Shown in pieces: positions 45,298-53,757 of a stretch of 64,000 nt of DNA. The first letter of the stretch is position 1. Each line of letters begins with the position of its first letter. The notes beneath the pieces were generated by a model that saw only the letters and a program-made list of their open reading frames with translations, did not search any database and had not been told where the DNA came from. Made by a program: the position numbers and the translations under genes. Source of the stretch: an uncultured bacterium (GTDB lineage: Bacteria > Bacillota > Bacilli > Lactobacillales > Lactobacillaceae); the NCBI GenBank assembly GCA_905214235.1, contig CAJMLF010000006.1:1-64000 (forward strand), in the 5' to 3' direction.

Positions 45298-47526
45298 TTA
45301 CTTTGCTTCAAAGATAAACAGCCGACTGTAAAAGTCAGTTACCTGCTTGGTGGCGGCTGACTGTTCCGACTCCGCATCGGAAACTACAAGGCCAATGTTA
45401 GCAAGTTCCTGACCATAGTAGCAGCCCCAATCCTGACCGTTTTCTTCCTTAACCTGGTATTCCTGGTCAGCCAAGAGGCCCGGAATATGCTGGAGGCGGT
45501 ATTCCGCGTTAACGTCGTTGAGCATCTTAAAGTAGCCCAGTGCCGCGTGTCGTTGGTCGGGGGACACCACTAGCCAGGCGGTGAAATTCCCCTCAAACGG
45601 TGTCTTCAACCGGTAGAAGCGGCCAAATTGGAACAGGCGCCGGTACTTCTTCATGAAGGTAATTTGGTCCTTAATTTGGGCCAACTCAGCCCCCGTCAGC
45701 TTACCCAGGTCGAGTTCGTAGCCGAGGTCCCCAAAGAAGGCGACGTCACCCCGGGCCTTTAGCGGCGTCACCCGGTTGACCTGTTCGTTAGGACAAACCG
45801 AAACGTGGGCGCCCATCGCGCTGGTCGGGTAACAGTACGAGGTCCCGGTTTGAATCTTCAACCGCTCACCGGCATCGGAATCATCACTCGTCCAGGCCTG
45901 TGGCGCGTAGTACAACATCCCCGCGTCAAAACGGCCGCCACCGGAAGCACAGGATTCAAAGAGGACCTTCGGGAAGGCCTTGGTCAGTCGGTCGTAGAGT
46001 TTGTAAACCCCCAGAATGTAGCGGTGGAAGATCTCCCCCTGCTGGTCCGGACGGTAGGCGGCGGAGTAGCATTCAGTGATGTTCCGGTTCATGTCCCACT
46101 TCACATAGTCAACGTGCCCGTCCTTAATAACCTTGGCAACCAGCTGGTAAATATAATCCACCACTTCCGGTCGGGAAAAGTCGAGGACGTACTGGCGACG
46201 GCCCTGGGATGGGTGCCGGTCCGGCGTCTGGATGATGTAGTCAGGGTGGTTGCGGTAGAGGTCACTATCCTTATTGACCATCTCCGGTTCGAACCACAGG
46301 CCAAACTGCATCCCCAACTGGTGAATTTTCTTTGAAAGGCCGCTGATCCCATCGGGTAAGCGGTCGCGGTTGACCCACCAGTCACCTAGGCCGGCCGTTT
46401 CCTTTGTCCGTTCCCCAAACCAGCCATCGTCGAGGACAAACAATTCAACCCCCAGCTGCTGGGCCTGCTTGGCGAGCCGGAGCAGCTTTTCTTCGTTAAA
46501 GTCAAAGTAAGTGGCTTCCCAGTTATTAATCAAAATCGGCCGCTCGCGGTCACGCCAGTAGCCCCGGGCAAGGCGGGTCTGGTAAAGGCGGTGGAAAGTC
46601 TGACTGAGGCTGTTCAGACCCTTACTGGTGTAAGCCATCACCGCTTCCGGAGTTTGGAACGACTCCCCCGGCTTGAGCTTCCAGGAGAAGTGGAAGGGGT
46701 TGATCCCCATCTGGACCCGGGTTACCTTGTAGGCGTCCACCTCCGCCTGGGCGAGGAAGTTACCGCTGTATACGAGGGAAAAACCATACGCTGCCCCCTG
46801 GAATTCGTCAGTGTGGGGCCGCTTCAGAATAACAAACGGGTTTTGCATGTGGCTAGAAGCGCCCCGGGTACTACCCACGGACTGGATGCCGGGACGGAGG
46901 TGGGCCACCTTCTTTTGTCGTTCCCGGCCCCAGGCACCAGAGAATTGCACCCAGTCGTAGTCATCGTCCGGCAGGTCCAGGTTCATGCTCATCGCCGTTG
47001 TCAGCTGGTGGGTCGCAGTCCCCTGGTTAATGAAGTAAACACTGCGGGCAATCGCGTCGTGGTCCGTGAAGATCGTGTAGTAGAGGACCATCTCAACCTT
47101 GGTAAGGTCGTCGCGAAGGGTGACCGCCAGCGTTGTGGCCTCACCATCGTCCTCAGTATACGTAGCGGGAAGGCCGGACAGTGTTGGCTTTCCTGCTGAA
47201 ATTTGGTGACTGACGTAGTGGAAGTTCGTAACCGTACTACCGTTGGGCTGTTCGAGTTCGACTGCCGGCATCCGGTAGTCGCTGGTTCCGTATGACGGGT
47301 ACTCCTGCTTGACGTTCCCCAGCGAGAATCCATAATCATCATAGACGTAGCTCATCATCGGCCGGTAGCCATTTTCGACCAGGTAACCGTGGTCACCTCT
47401 GTCCGGGACCCGGGCACCGAAGTAGAGTTGGCCCAGTTGGCCGTTTCTCAGCACCTTAATAATGTAGCTAATGTGGTCATTATACAGGTGAAACTCCTGA
47501 CTCGTTTGGTGGTACTTAATTGGCAT
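45298..47526 (-). CDS. Alpha-galactosidase, GH36
   Basis: 742 residues, the usual length for the tetrameric lactobacillar enzyme. The nucleophile Asp is in YVKWDMNRN near residue 478, and the acid/base region is CASGGGRFDAGML...WTSDDSDAGERL. It hydrolyses melibiose, raffinose and stachyose in the cytoplasm. AAGGGAG precedes ATG. A cre-like palindrome 44 bases upstream points to catabolite repression; the AraC regulator beyond its end is the likely activator. No transporter is adjacent. Confidence 0.95.
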   Translation of the reverse strand: MPIKYHQTSQEFHLYNDHISYIIKVLRNGQLGQLYFGARVPDRGDHGYLVENGYRPMMSYVYDDYGFSLGNVKQEYPSYGTSDYRMPAVELEQPNGSTVTNFHYVSHQISAGKPTLSGLPATYTEDDGEATTLAVTLRDDLTKVEMVLYYTIFTDHDAIARSVYFINQGTATHQLTTAMSMNLDLPDDDYDWVQFSGAWGRERQKKVAHLRPGIQSVGSTRGASSHMQNPFVILKRPHTDEFQGAAYGFSLVYSGNFLAQAEVDAYKVTRVQMGINPFHFSWKLKPGESFQTPEAVMAYTSKGLNSLSQTFHRLYQTRLARGYWRDRERPILINNWEATYFDFNEEKLLRLAKQAQQLGVELFVLDDGWFGERTKETAGLGDWWVNRDRLPDGISGLSKKIHQLGMQFGLWFEPEMVNKDSDLYRNHPDYIIQTPDRHPSQGRRQYVLDFSRPEVVDYIYQLVAKVIKDGHVDYVKWDMNRNITECYSAAYRPDQQGEIFHRYILGVYKLYDRLTKAFPKVLFESCASGGGRFDAGMLYYAPQAWTSDDSDAGERLKIQTGTSYCYPTSAMGAHVSVCPNEQVNRVTPLKARGDVAFFGDLGYELDLGKLTGAELAQIKDQITFMKKYRRLFQFGRFYRLKTPFEGNFTAWLVVSPDQRHAALGYFKMLNDVNAEYRLQHIPGLLADQEYQVKEENGQDWGCYYGQELANIGLVVSDAESEQSAATKQVTDFYSRLFIFEAK

Positions 47527-47569
47527 TTTATCGTGCTCCCTTCACAAATTTAGTTTCATTCTAGCTAAT

Positions 47570-47581
47570 AAAAGCGCTTTT
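47570..47581. promoter_or_regulatory. cre-like palindrome upstream of alpha-galactosidase
   Basis: AAAAGCGCTTTT, a perfect 12-base palindrome with the CcpA-type GCGC centre; 11 of 14 positions of the wider cre consensus match. It lies in the divergent region between the alpha-galactosidase and relB-like genes. Confidence 0.5.
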
Positions 47582-47630
47582 GTCGTTGACCGGTCGTGGG
47601 TAAAAGGGAACATTTTGTGGGGTCCCATAA

Positions 47631-47679
47631 TTGACGACTGCTCTGTTTCACTATATACTTATTTATATAAATTAGTATA
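47631..47679 (+). promoter_or_regulatory. Promoter and operator of the RelB-like antitoxin gene
   Basis: TTGACG (47631-47636) and TATACT (47654-47659) are 17 apart. A 26-base near-perfect inverted repeat runs from the -10 box to 47679 (half-sites TATACTTATTTAT / ATAAATTAGTATA, one internal mismatch pair). Antitoxins of this family bind such sites and repress themselves. Confidence 0.78.
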
Positions 47680-47695
47680 CGAAGGAGCAATTTGA

Positions 47696-47989
47696 ATGGC
47701 ACAGATTAATATCAAAGTTGATGACCAATTGAAGGATGACGTTAGCGCTATTTTCAACGAAATGGGACTCGATATTACAACCGGCATTAAGATTTACCTC
47801 AAGCGGGTCCAAAGAGACAGGAGAATCCCCTTTGACCTTACCAGTAACCAGTTTGACGCCCAAAAGCTTGCCCAGCGTCACCAGAACGGTGACCAAGAGG
47901 TCGTTGCCAACCTGAACGAGCTCTTCAACGCCCTTGCTAACCAGGGAACGTCAACGGGAATTGGCGGAACCATCCTTAAAAAACGTTAA
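47696..47989 (+). CDS. RelB/DinJ-family antitoxin, orphan
   Basis: 97 residues. The ribbon-helix-helix start AQINIKVDDQLKDDVSAIFNEMGLDITTGIKIYLKRV is typical of RelB/DinJ; the tail should wrap the toxin. No RelE/YafQ-type toxin follows: the stop runs straight into a terminator. It may regulate in trans, neutralise a distant toxin, or be a relic. AAGGAG lies before the ATG. Confidence 0.87.
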   Translation: MAQINIKVDDQLKDDVSAIFNEMGLDITTGIKIYLKRVQRDRRIPFDLTSNQFDAQKLAQRHQNGDQEVVANLNELFNALANQGTSTGIGGTILKKR

Positions 47990-48028
47990 AAAAAGAAGCT
48001 GGAGCCGACATACTCCAGCTTCTTTTTT
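47990..48028 (+). terminator. Terminator of the antitoxin gene
   Basis: Stem AAAAAAGAAGCTGGAG / CTCCAGCTTCTTTTTT, starting right at the stop codon. Confidence 0.9.
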
Positions 48029-48166
48029 GACTTAATTTGCCAGTTTCCCTTTAAATAGTTCAGATTTATGTTAAAATTCAAGAGTTAAAAGGGGCCATCA
48101 AAGTGATTGTTTCGTAAAACACGAACATTATTTTAACTGGTAGCGACACGGCAAAAGGAGAATTTG

Positions 48167-48706
48167 ATGAATAACGATATTGAACAAGTCTTATACACCC
48201 AGACGCAGATTGACCACCGGATGGATGAAATCGCCAACCAACTGACGGAGAAGTACCAGGACCAGTGTCCCCTGATTGTCTCCGTCATGACGGGGGCGGT
48301 CGTCTTCACGGTGGAGATGATCAAACGTCTTAAGTTTAAGCTCAACCTGGACTACGTCGACGTCTCCAGCTACGCCGATGGTACCCAGTCAGCGGGAAAG
48401 GTCAAACTTGTTCAGGACCTGTCGTCAAACATTGAAGGGCGCCCCGTTATCATCATGGAAGACATCATCGACACCGGTCATACCCTGAAGTACCTGGCGG
48501 ACCTGTTGAAGGGGCGTGGCGCCAAAAGCATCGAAATCTGTGCCCTCCTCGACAAGCCGGACCGCCGAGAAGTTGATGTCGAGGCGGACTACGTTGGTTT
48601 CAAGGTTCCCAATGAATTCATCGTTGGCTACGGGCTCGATTACAGCGGCCTCTACCGTAACCTCCCCTACATTGGAATCCTGAAACGGTCCGTTTACGAA
48701 AATTAA
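48167..48706 (+). CDS. hpt: Hypoxanthine phosphoribosyltransferase
   Basis: 179 residues. The PRPP-binding motif is VIIMEDIIDTGHTL; SVMTGAVVF is the pyrophosphate loop and VGFKVPNEFIVGYGLDY the purine pocket. It salvages hypoxanthine and guanine to IMP and GMP. ATG at 48167 after AAAGGAG is preferred to TTG at 48164. The gene is away from its common ftsH/tilS neighbourhood. No purine riboswitch was recognised upstream. Confidence 0.93.
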   Translation: MNNDIEQVLYTQTQIDHRMDEIANQLTEKYQDQCPLIVSVMTGAVVFTVEMIKRLKFKLNLDYVDVSSYADGTQSAGKVKLVQDLSSNIEGRPVIIMEDIIDTGHTLKYLADLLKGRGAKSIEICALLDKPDRREVDVEADYVGFKVPNEFIVGYGLDYSGLYRNLPYIGILKRSVYEN

Positions 48707-48717
48707 GATTATCCTAT

Positions 48718-48755
48718 GGCACTCCGTCATCGTTTGGTAACGGGGTGCCTTTTAT
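48718..48755 (+). terminator. Terminator of hpt
   Basis: GGCACTCCG / CGGGGTGCC followed by TTTTATTTTT. Its last bases overlap the stop codon of the broken aminotransferase gene on the other strand. Confidence 0.8.
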
Positions 48756-48905
48756 TTTTCAGCTAAGAAGGCGCTCACCCGGGAAAGGCCAGCCATCAAG
48801 TGATCACTTTCAAAGGCATAGCCAATCCGGACTGAATTCTCAACGCCAAAGCAGGCCCCGAGGACCAGGAGCGTCTGGTACTTGGCCATTAGCTGATCAC
48901 GTGAA
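48752..48905 (-). pseudogene. Aminotransferase, C-terminal part cut off by IS insertion
   Basis: Minus-strand codons read SRDQLMAKYQTLLVLGACFG, then VENSVRIGYAFESDHLMAGL and a stop, the normal end of a fold-type I aminotransferase (small domain with the R-I-G substrate arginine). It continues the gene fragment at 50352-51327 in frame once the IS element between them is removed. It has no start of its own. Confidence 0.88.
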
Positions 48906-50356
48906 CTACTCGGCCATTAATGACCGCGCTTCTGGGAACATAGAGTAGTATTTAGGATGTTATACCTGTATTCAAGATACCTAACTTACAGAACTCCACT
49001 CTTTTACCATGGCTAGTCCCTAGCCAATAGCTTTTAATCCTTGATGCAAGATATTAACTGCCGCATTAATATCGCGGTCGTGATGGGCACCACAGTTTTG
49101 GCAAGTCCATTCACGAATTTGTAACGGCTTTGGTCCGCTATGGTAACCACAGTGGCTACAAATTTGGCTGGTATAGTTTGGTTTAACAGTTACTAATTTC
49201 TTACCATACCAGGCACACTTATACGCCAACATGGTCCGGAACTGATACCAACTGGCATTTGCAATGGCCTTAGCTAGGCAATGATTTTTTTGAAGGTTTT
49301 TGGCTTTCAAATCTTCAATGACGATTACGTCGTATTGCTTAACCAAGGTCGTTGTTAGTTTATGCAAATAATCTTTACGCTGGCTCGCTACCTTAGCTTG
49401 GTAACGGGCCTTTTGCTGCTGTGCTCGTTGCCAGTTTTGGTAATCACTTAGTTCTTTCTTGAAGGTTTTGTGGTTATGGTTCCACTGACAGACGGCAACC
49501 GTCGCCTGATGCTTCCGTTTGGCATACTTACTTTGCCACCTGATTGCTTGCTTTTCTGCCCATTTAGCGTTAAAGGTTCCGTACTTAATCCCATCAGAAC
49601 TAATGGCTAGATTAGCGATACCAACATCAATTCCGACTGCTTTTCCCGTCTTCTTTAAGTGTTCGGGAACCTCAACCGCCACTTGTAATGACAGATAGTA
49701 GCGGCCAGTGGGCTCGAGGCAAACCGTATAGCACTTAATCTTGTTATTAGCTAACCGGGTGGTTTTACTGGTTCGAATGCTACCCAGCTTAGGTAATCTC
49801 ACTCGCCGCTTAGCAAGCACCCGACAAACTGACCGCCCCGTATAAGCTTGCCGAATAGCGCGACGCGATTTAAAACGTGGGTAACCACCTTGGCGTTTAA
49901 ATAACATCTTAAAGGCTTGGGCGAGGTTGTGATTAACCACTAGAAAACTAGTTGAGTCACTCGCCCTAAGAAATGGGTATTCCTGTTTGAGTCTTTTCAG
50001 TAGATAATTCATTCCGTATTCATTGACAAAGTGACTACTGGGATTATTCTGATATCGCTCCTTGGCCATCGCCAACATTTGGTTCCAAACGAAGCGCTCG
50101 TTACCAAACATCTGCCATAATTGTTCCCTTTGCCGGCCATTGGGATATAGGCGAAGTTTGATCCCCTTTATAACTTGTGCCATTTTCACCACAATCTTTC
50201 ATCATTGGCCAGTCAACAAAGCTAATTAATAACTGAACACCACTCTCTGTTAAGGACATTATATCATATTCTGAAACGTATGTTCGATTAAAAGATTAAA
50301 AATAGGCAATTCATCACGTCATTAAAAGAACATGTTTCCTTGCCCATTTTCAAAAA
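48905..50356 (-). mobile_element. IS605-type element carrying only tnpB, inserted in an aminotransferase gene
   Basis: About 1.45 kb. The left end (minus orientation) has the palindrome 50304-50345 (AGGCAA...TTGCC) and begins after a run of T; the right end has the palindrome CGGTCATTAATGGCCG (48911-48926) a few bases from the junction. No tnpA and no terminal inverted repeats or target duplication, as expected for this family. Exact ends are uncertain by a few bases because of the A/T run. Confidence 0.85.
49020..50192 (-). CDS. tnpB: TnpB, RNA-guided nuclease of an IS605-type element
   Basis: 390 residues. The RuvC triad is complete: Asp189 in GIDVGIANLAIS, Glu293 in VIEDLKAKN and Asp374 in HDRDINAAVNI. 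The zinc finger has Cys345, Cys348, Cys364 and Cys367. TnpB proteins cut DNA guided by an RNA from the element's right end, which overlaps the 3' end of tnpB. GTG at 50192 or ATG at 50183 may start it; no strong ribosome-binding site is present. Full length and probably active. Confidence 0.93.
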   Translation of the reverse strand: MVKMAQVIKGIKLRLYPNGRQREQLWQMFGNERFVWNQMLAMAKERYQNNPSSHFVNEYGMNYLLKRLKQEYPFLRASDSTSFLVVNHNLAQAFKMLFKRQGGYPRFKSRRAIRQAYTGRSVCRVLAKRRVRLPKLGSIRTSKTTRLANNKIKCYTVCLEPTGRYYLSLQVAVEVPEHLKKTGKAVGIDVGIANLAISSDGIKYGTFNAKWAEKQAIRWQSKYAKRKHQATVAVCQWNHNHKTFKKELSDYQNWQRAQQQKARYQAKVASQRKDYLHKLTTTLVKQYDVIVIEDLKAKNLQKNHCLAKAIANASWYQFRTMLAYKCAWYGKKLVTVKPNYTSQICSHCGYHSGPKPLQIREWTCQNCGAHHDRDINAAVNILHQGLKAIG

Positions 50357-51327
50357 GCGGTGCTGGCCAAGGGGGCGTCGTAATAAAGTAAAGCAGTGGT
50401 CCCCGCAGTTGGCCGTTGCCACGAAATCTTATCCTGCCCGGCAACCCACTTGGTTAAAAGCTGGAGGTTTTCCCGGATAATCAGGCGGTTACGGTGCAGG
50501 ATCTTTTGCCAGTTCTGCAGGGCCAGCGTACCGATCATCTCATCCACGACACCACAGGAAATGGTGGCATAGTCCCGGTGAGAAAGGAGTTGGGTCATCA
50601 GCGCCCGGTCACGAGTAGCAATCCAACCTAGGCGGAGGCCGGCCAGCGAGAAGGCCTTGGAAAAGCTACTGGTAGAAATTCCCTTTTCATAAAGGTCAAT
50701 AATTGATGGTGAATACTGGTCGTCCTGGGTTAGGTGGCGGTAAACTTCGTCACATAAGACATAAGCATCAACGGACTTGGCAACCGTCACTACCTCTTCA
50801 AGTTTAGCTTCTGGTATCAGGGCCCCGGTTGGGTTATCGGGATTATTCAGGATGATCAGCTTGGTGTGCGGCGTCACCAGCTGCTTAAGTTCTTGGATGT
50901 CCGGGAGGTAGTGGTTCTCCTTGGTCAGGGGCAGTAACTTAACGGTTGCCCCCAGGGCCTGGGGAATCGACTCCAACTGCTGGTAAGTCAGCGTTACCAC
51001 CACTACCTCGTCCCCGGGCTCGACCACCGTATTGAGGACCAGGTTATTGGCACCAATTGCGCCGTGCTCGGTCACAATGTCATCCGGTGCAAGCGGCGTC
51101 CGGTAGAGCTGGGCAATCCCCTGCTTCAGCTTGCTGGCCCCCTCAATTGCCCCGTAAGTTAGGCGCGTGTCCAATAGCTTAGTGGTAAATTCGTTTTCGT
51201 CGACTCCAGCAACTTTCAGGAGCGCCCGGAGGGAAAGCGGTGAGACACAGGTTTCACCCAAGTTGTACTGGGCCTTAGTTTCGTACTTATTCATCCACTG
51301 TTCTACTCCAAAATCCTTGATTTTCAT
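50352..51327 (-). pseudogene. Aminotransferase class I/II, interrupted by the IS element
   Basis: N-terminal 325 residues of a PLP fold-type I aminotransferase: NNPDNPTGALI, the PLP Asp in YVLCDEVYRHL, the PLP lysine in STSSFSKAFSLAGLRLGWIA. The frame ends at DAPLASTAF where the IS begins; about 50 C-terminal residues are at 48752-48905. The protein should be unstable or inactive. The gene has AAGGAGG before ATG and a long attenuator-like leader. It resembles amino-acid aminotransferases of the capreomycidine-synthase-like subgroup, but substrate is unknown. Confidence 0.88.
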
Positions 51328-51339
51328 CTGTTTGTCCTC

Positions 51340-51489
51340 CTTAAAAAATAAGGCACTTATAGCAAACCTTAGATGGCCAGGCCATCATACCTGCGGCTTA
51401 CTATAAGTGCCTAGAGCTTACCCAACCGGTGTCGGGTAAGCCGTTTTTTAATTTGAAACTAATTTATTCTCTTTAGGCAGCATTGTCAA
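51340..51489 (-). promoter_or_regulatory. Promoter and attenuator-like leader RNA of the aminotransferase gene
   Basis: Minus strand: TTGACA (51484-51489) and TAAATT (51461-51466), 17 apart, start a leader of about 115 bases. Stem A pairs GCTTACCC with GGGTAAGC (51434-51441 with 51416-51423). Stem B pairs GGCACTTATAG with CTATAAGTGCC (51401-51411 with 51352-51362), followed by TTATTTTTT and then the ribosome-binding site: a terminator. CGGCTTAC (51436-51443) is also complementary to GTAAGCCG (51394-51401) inside stem B, giving a competing fold. No T-box; class not recognised. Confidence 0.75.
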
Positions 51490-51512
51490 GGTACCAGCAT
51501 AGAAAGATTTCC

Positions 51513-53324
51513 TTACAGCGGCGTCACCCGGTTAGGGTTAAGTACATCTAGGTAAAAACGGGCTTCATTGGCATTAGTACCATTCTCATCATCAGCATAC
51601 TGACTAATAAGGGTGTACTTATGGCCGATTTGGCAATCGGTCATATATCCCTCAATGAAGAATCCCGAGTCTGCAGCGTTCTTATATTGCTGACCAAAAC
51701 GTTTTGCCACGTCAGGCTGCTTATGATTCATTTTCATCCAGTCTTCCATTGGCATATCGTCGCAGATAAACTGCTTTGCTGATAAGACCTGGTTAGTGGT
51801 GTTATCAAGCATTATGAACCGGCGATATTTTTTAGTGTCATTGGTCGCGTGCCACCCCTCCGCAATAAAACTCAAGAAATTAGGGCTGATCTGTGCACCT
51901 ATTGCGTGTCTTTCCCGATAAAGTTTAAAACTCTTAAGGTGGGCCGCATTTTCAGCTGTTGGTGCTGGTTGACCAATTGGCGCTGGTTGAGCTGGTTGAC
52001 CAGCCACTAACTGCTTAGGATAGAACCAATGATCGACCGGAGTACTACCGTTACCAGCTTGGTCATTGGTCCACCGGCTAACGACCAGGAGCTCGTGGCC
52101 ATCCCAAGCCTTATTATATGGGATGGTTATATTAAGCCCAGAGTTTGCCGCATTGGCGATATGTGGGAAGACCTTGGCAACGTCAGGACGGGATTGATTT
52201 GTCGTTACCAGCTGACGGGCAACCTCTATGCCGGCCGTATAGTCAAGGACGATGATGTAATGGTACTTCTTGCCATAGGCCAGATTATCCGCGTGCCAAC
52301 CCGCAATAGTCATTTGCCCATCCTTTTCAACAAACTGGTCAAGGTTAGCACGGTCGTCATCGTCACCGAAAAGCCATTGTGGATCAAACCATTTATCGAC
52401 ATAGTTGCTGTTGGCGTCAGCGGCCCCAGTCCACCGACTGATAAATAGAACTTCATCGTTAACAAACGCTGGATTCAGGTCAAAGTTAAGGTCAAAGCCA
52501 GATTGGTTGGCGTTGAACACACCCGGGTATGCCTTGGCAACGTCCCCCCGGACATTATTATCCGTGACTTCTTGCCGTGCAATCTCCCGATTTTGGGTCT
52601 TATCATAAGCGATGATGTAGTGGTGACTGCGGTTCCCTATTGCCGCCTGGTTTGTTGCGTGCCAGCCATGAACACGAACCTGATTACCATTCAGCTCAAC
52701 ACCGTCAAGGTAAGCATAGTTATTCATATCGATATGAACTGGTAGCCAATAATCGGTACGCAGGCCTTCACCGTTCTTAGTGTCGTTACTGTAACGACTT
52801 ACCAAGACTAAAGAGTCACCTAGGTTAGCATACGGGATCTCCAAACTTGCCCGGAAGCCTGCTTTTTGACTGTTAGCAATCCCCGGGTAAACCTTTTGGA
52901 CGTCAGGACGGTTGATAATATCAGGTCCAGCAACCTTGACCCGCGCCAGTTCTGAGTTTGTTGTTTTGTCAAACATGATGGCATAGCGGTAAGGCAGGGT
53001 CTGACTAGCATCGGCTGCGTGCCAACCAGTTGCAACCACCTGTACGTTGCCCGCCGTTGATGACGGCGCCAGTTCTACCTTGTCCAGGTAACCCTTATTT
53101 TCATTATTAGTTGCTTGGCCATTTGTAGCAGCAAACTGCTGTTGGGTAGTCGCCGTCATGGTGGTGGAACTTTGGTTTGCCTGCTGAGCTACCGTTGCCG
53201 TTTGCGTCGGCGTCGTTGTATCAGCACTGGCATTGCTGGTCAGCATAATCCCCCAAGTTGCCAATGCAATTGTTGCCGTTAGCCACAGTTTGCCGGCTTT
53301 GTATAACTTCTTATGTTCTTTCAT
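51513..53324 (-). CDS. Secreted surface protein with four GWHA repeats
   Basis: About 603 residues. KxYKxGKxW-type signal (KLYKAGKLW, cleavage near NASA/D), a Thr/Gln-rich linker, then four repeats of roughly 120-130 residues. Each repeat has L-D/K-x-F/V, GWHA (near residues 100, 220, 342 and 490), a Y-x-x-I/F-D/x-x-T strand, a RPDVAK-x-(Y/F)P-like segment and an SRW/SRY/SQY strand. A Pro-rich hinge separates repeats 3 and 4. No catalytic domain and no LPxTG anchor. Similar repeats occur in lactobacillar cell-wall proteins; probably wall-binding or adhesive. ATG at 53324 is chosen over TTG at 53345. Confidence 0.85.
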   Translation of the reverse strand: MKEHKKLYKAGKLWLTATIALATWGIMLTSNASADTTTPTQTATVAQQANQSSTTMTATTQQQFAATNGQATNNENKGYLDKVELAPSSTAGNVQVVATGWHAADASQTLPYRYAIMFDKTTNSELARVKVAGPDIINRPDVQKVYPGIANSQKAGFRASLEIPYANLGDSLVLVSRYSNDTKNGEGLRTDYWLPVHIDMNNYAYLDGVELNGNQVRVHGWHATNQAAIGNRSHHYIIAYDKTQNREIARQEVTDNNVRGDVAKAYPGVFNANQSGFDLNFDLNPAFVNDEVLFISRWTGAADANSNYVDKWFDPQWLFGDDDDRANLDQFVEKDGQMTIAGWHADNLAYGKKYHYIIVLDYTAGIEVARQLVTTNQSRPDVAKVFPHIANAANSGLNITIPYNKAWDGHELLVVSRWTNDQAGNGSTPVDHWFYPKQLVAGQPAQPAPIGQPAPTAENAAHLKSFKLYRERHAIGAQISPNFLSFIAEGWHATNDTKKYRRFIMLDNTTNQVLSAKQFICDDMPMEDWMKMNHKQPDVAKRFGQQYKNAADSGFFIEGYMTDCQIGHKYTLISQYADDENGTNANEARFYLDVLNPNRVTPL

Positions 53325-53502
53325 TAGAATGAAAACTCCCCTCAAAATAACTTGCAGACTTGTACCCGGTAAAGTGCAATCCTGCAGTATTTTAATTATA
53401 TAGTTACTTTCCTAATAAAAGGGAGAAATCTGCGAACGCTTTCAAAAACATCGCTTTTAGCTGAAATATTGAGAGGAAAAATTTCAGTTTCTGCATAAAA
53501 GC

Positions 53503-53544
53503 AAAAAAAGGTGGTCAAAACGGACACAATCCGTTTTGACCACC
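53503..53544 (-). terminator. Terminator of the tRNA pair
   Basis: On the minus strand GGTGGTCAAAACGGA / TCCGTTTTGACCACC followed by seven T, eleven bases past tRNA-Gln. Confidence 0.92.
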
Positions 53545-53554
53545 CTAAAGCTGA

Positions 53555-53626
53555 TTGGGCTAGCTGGATTCGAACCAGCGCATGACGGTACCAAAAACCG
53601 TTGCCTTACCGCTTGGCTATAGCCCA
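53555..53626 (-). tRNA. tRNA-Gln (anticodon TTG)
   Basis: 72 bases without encoded CCA. Acceptor TGGGCTA / TAGCCCA, anticodon stem ACGGT / ACCGT around TTTTGGT (TTG at 34-36), T-arm GCTGGTTCGAATCCAGC. Confidence 0.95.
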
Positions 53627-53632
53627 ATAAAG

Positions 53633-53704
53633 TGACCCGTGCGGGATTTGAACCCACGATACCAGCGTGAAAGGCTGGTGTCTTAACCACTTGACTAACG
53701 GGTC
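53633..53704 (-). tRNA. tRNA-Glu (anticodon TTC)
   Basis: 72 bases without encoded CCA. Acceptor GACCCGT / ACGGGTC, anticodon stem CCAGC / GCTGG around CTTTCAC (TTC), T-arm GTGGGTTCAAATCCCGC with one mismatch in the stem. Transcribed ahead of tRNA-Gln, six bases apart. Confidence 0.95.
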
Positions 53705-53757
53705 ATTCAACAGCATTAACTATTCTAATAAACTTCATCCTAAAAAGCAAGAACTTT

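Noticed and set aside
48029..48166. Purine riboswitch upstream of hpt
   Set aside because: No match to the conserved three-way junction sequences.
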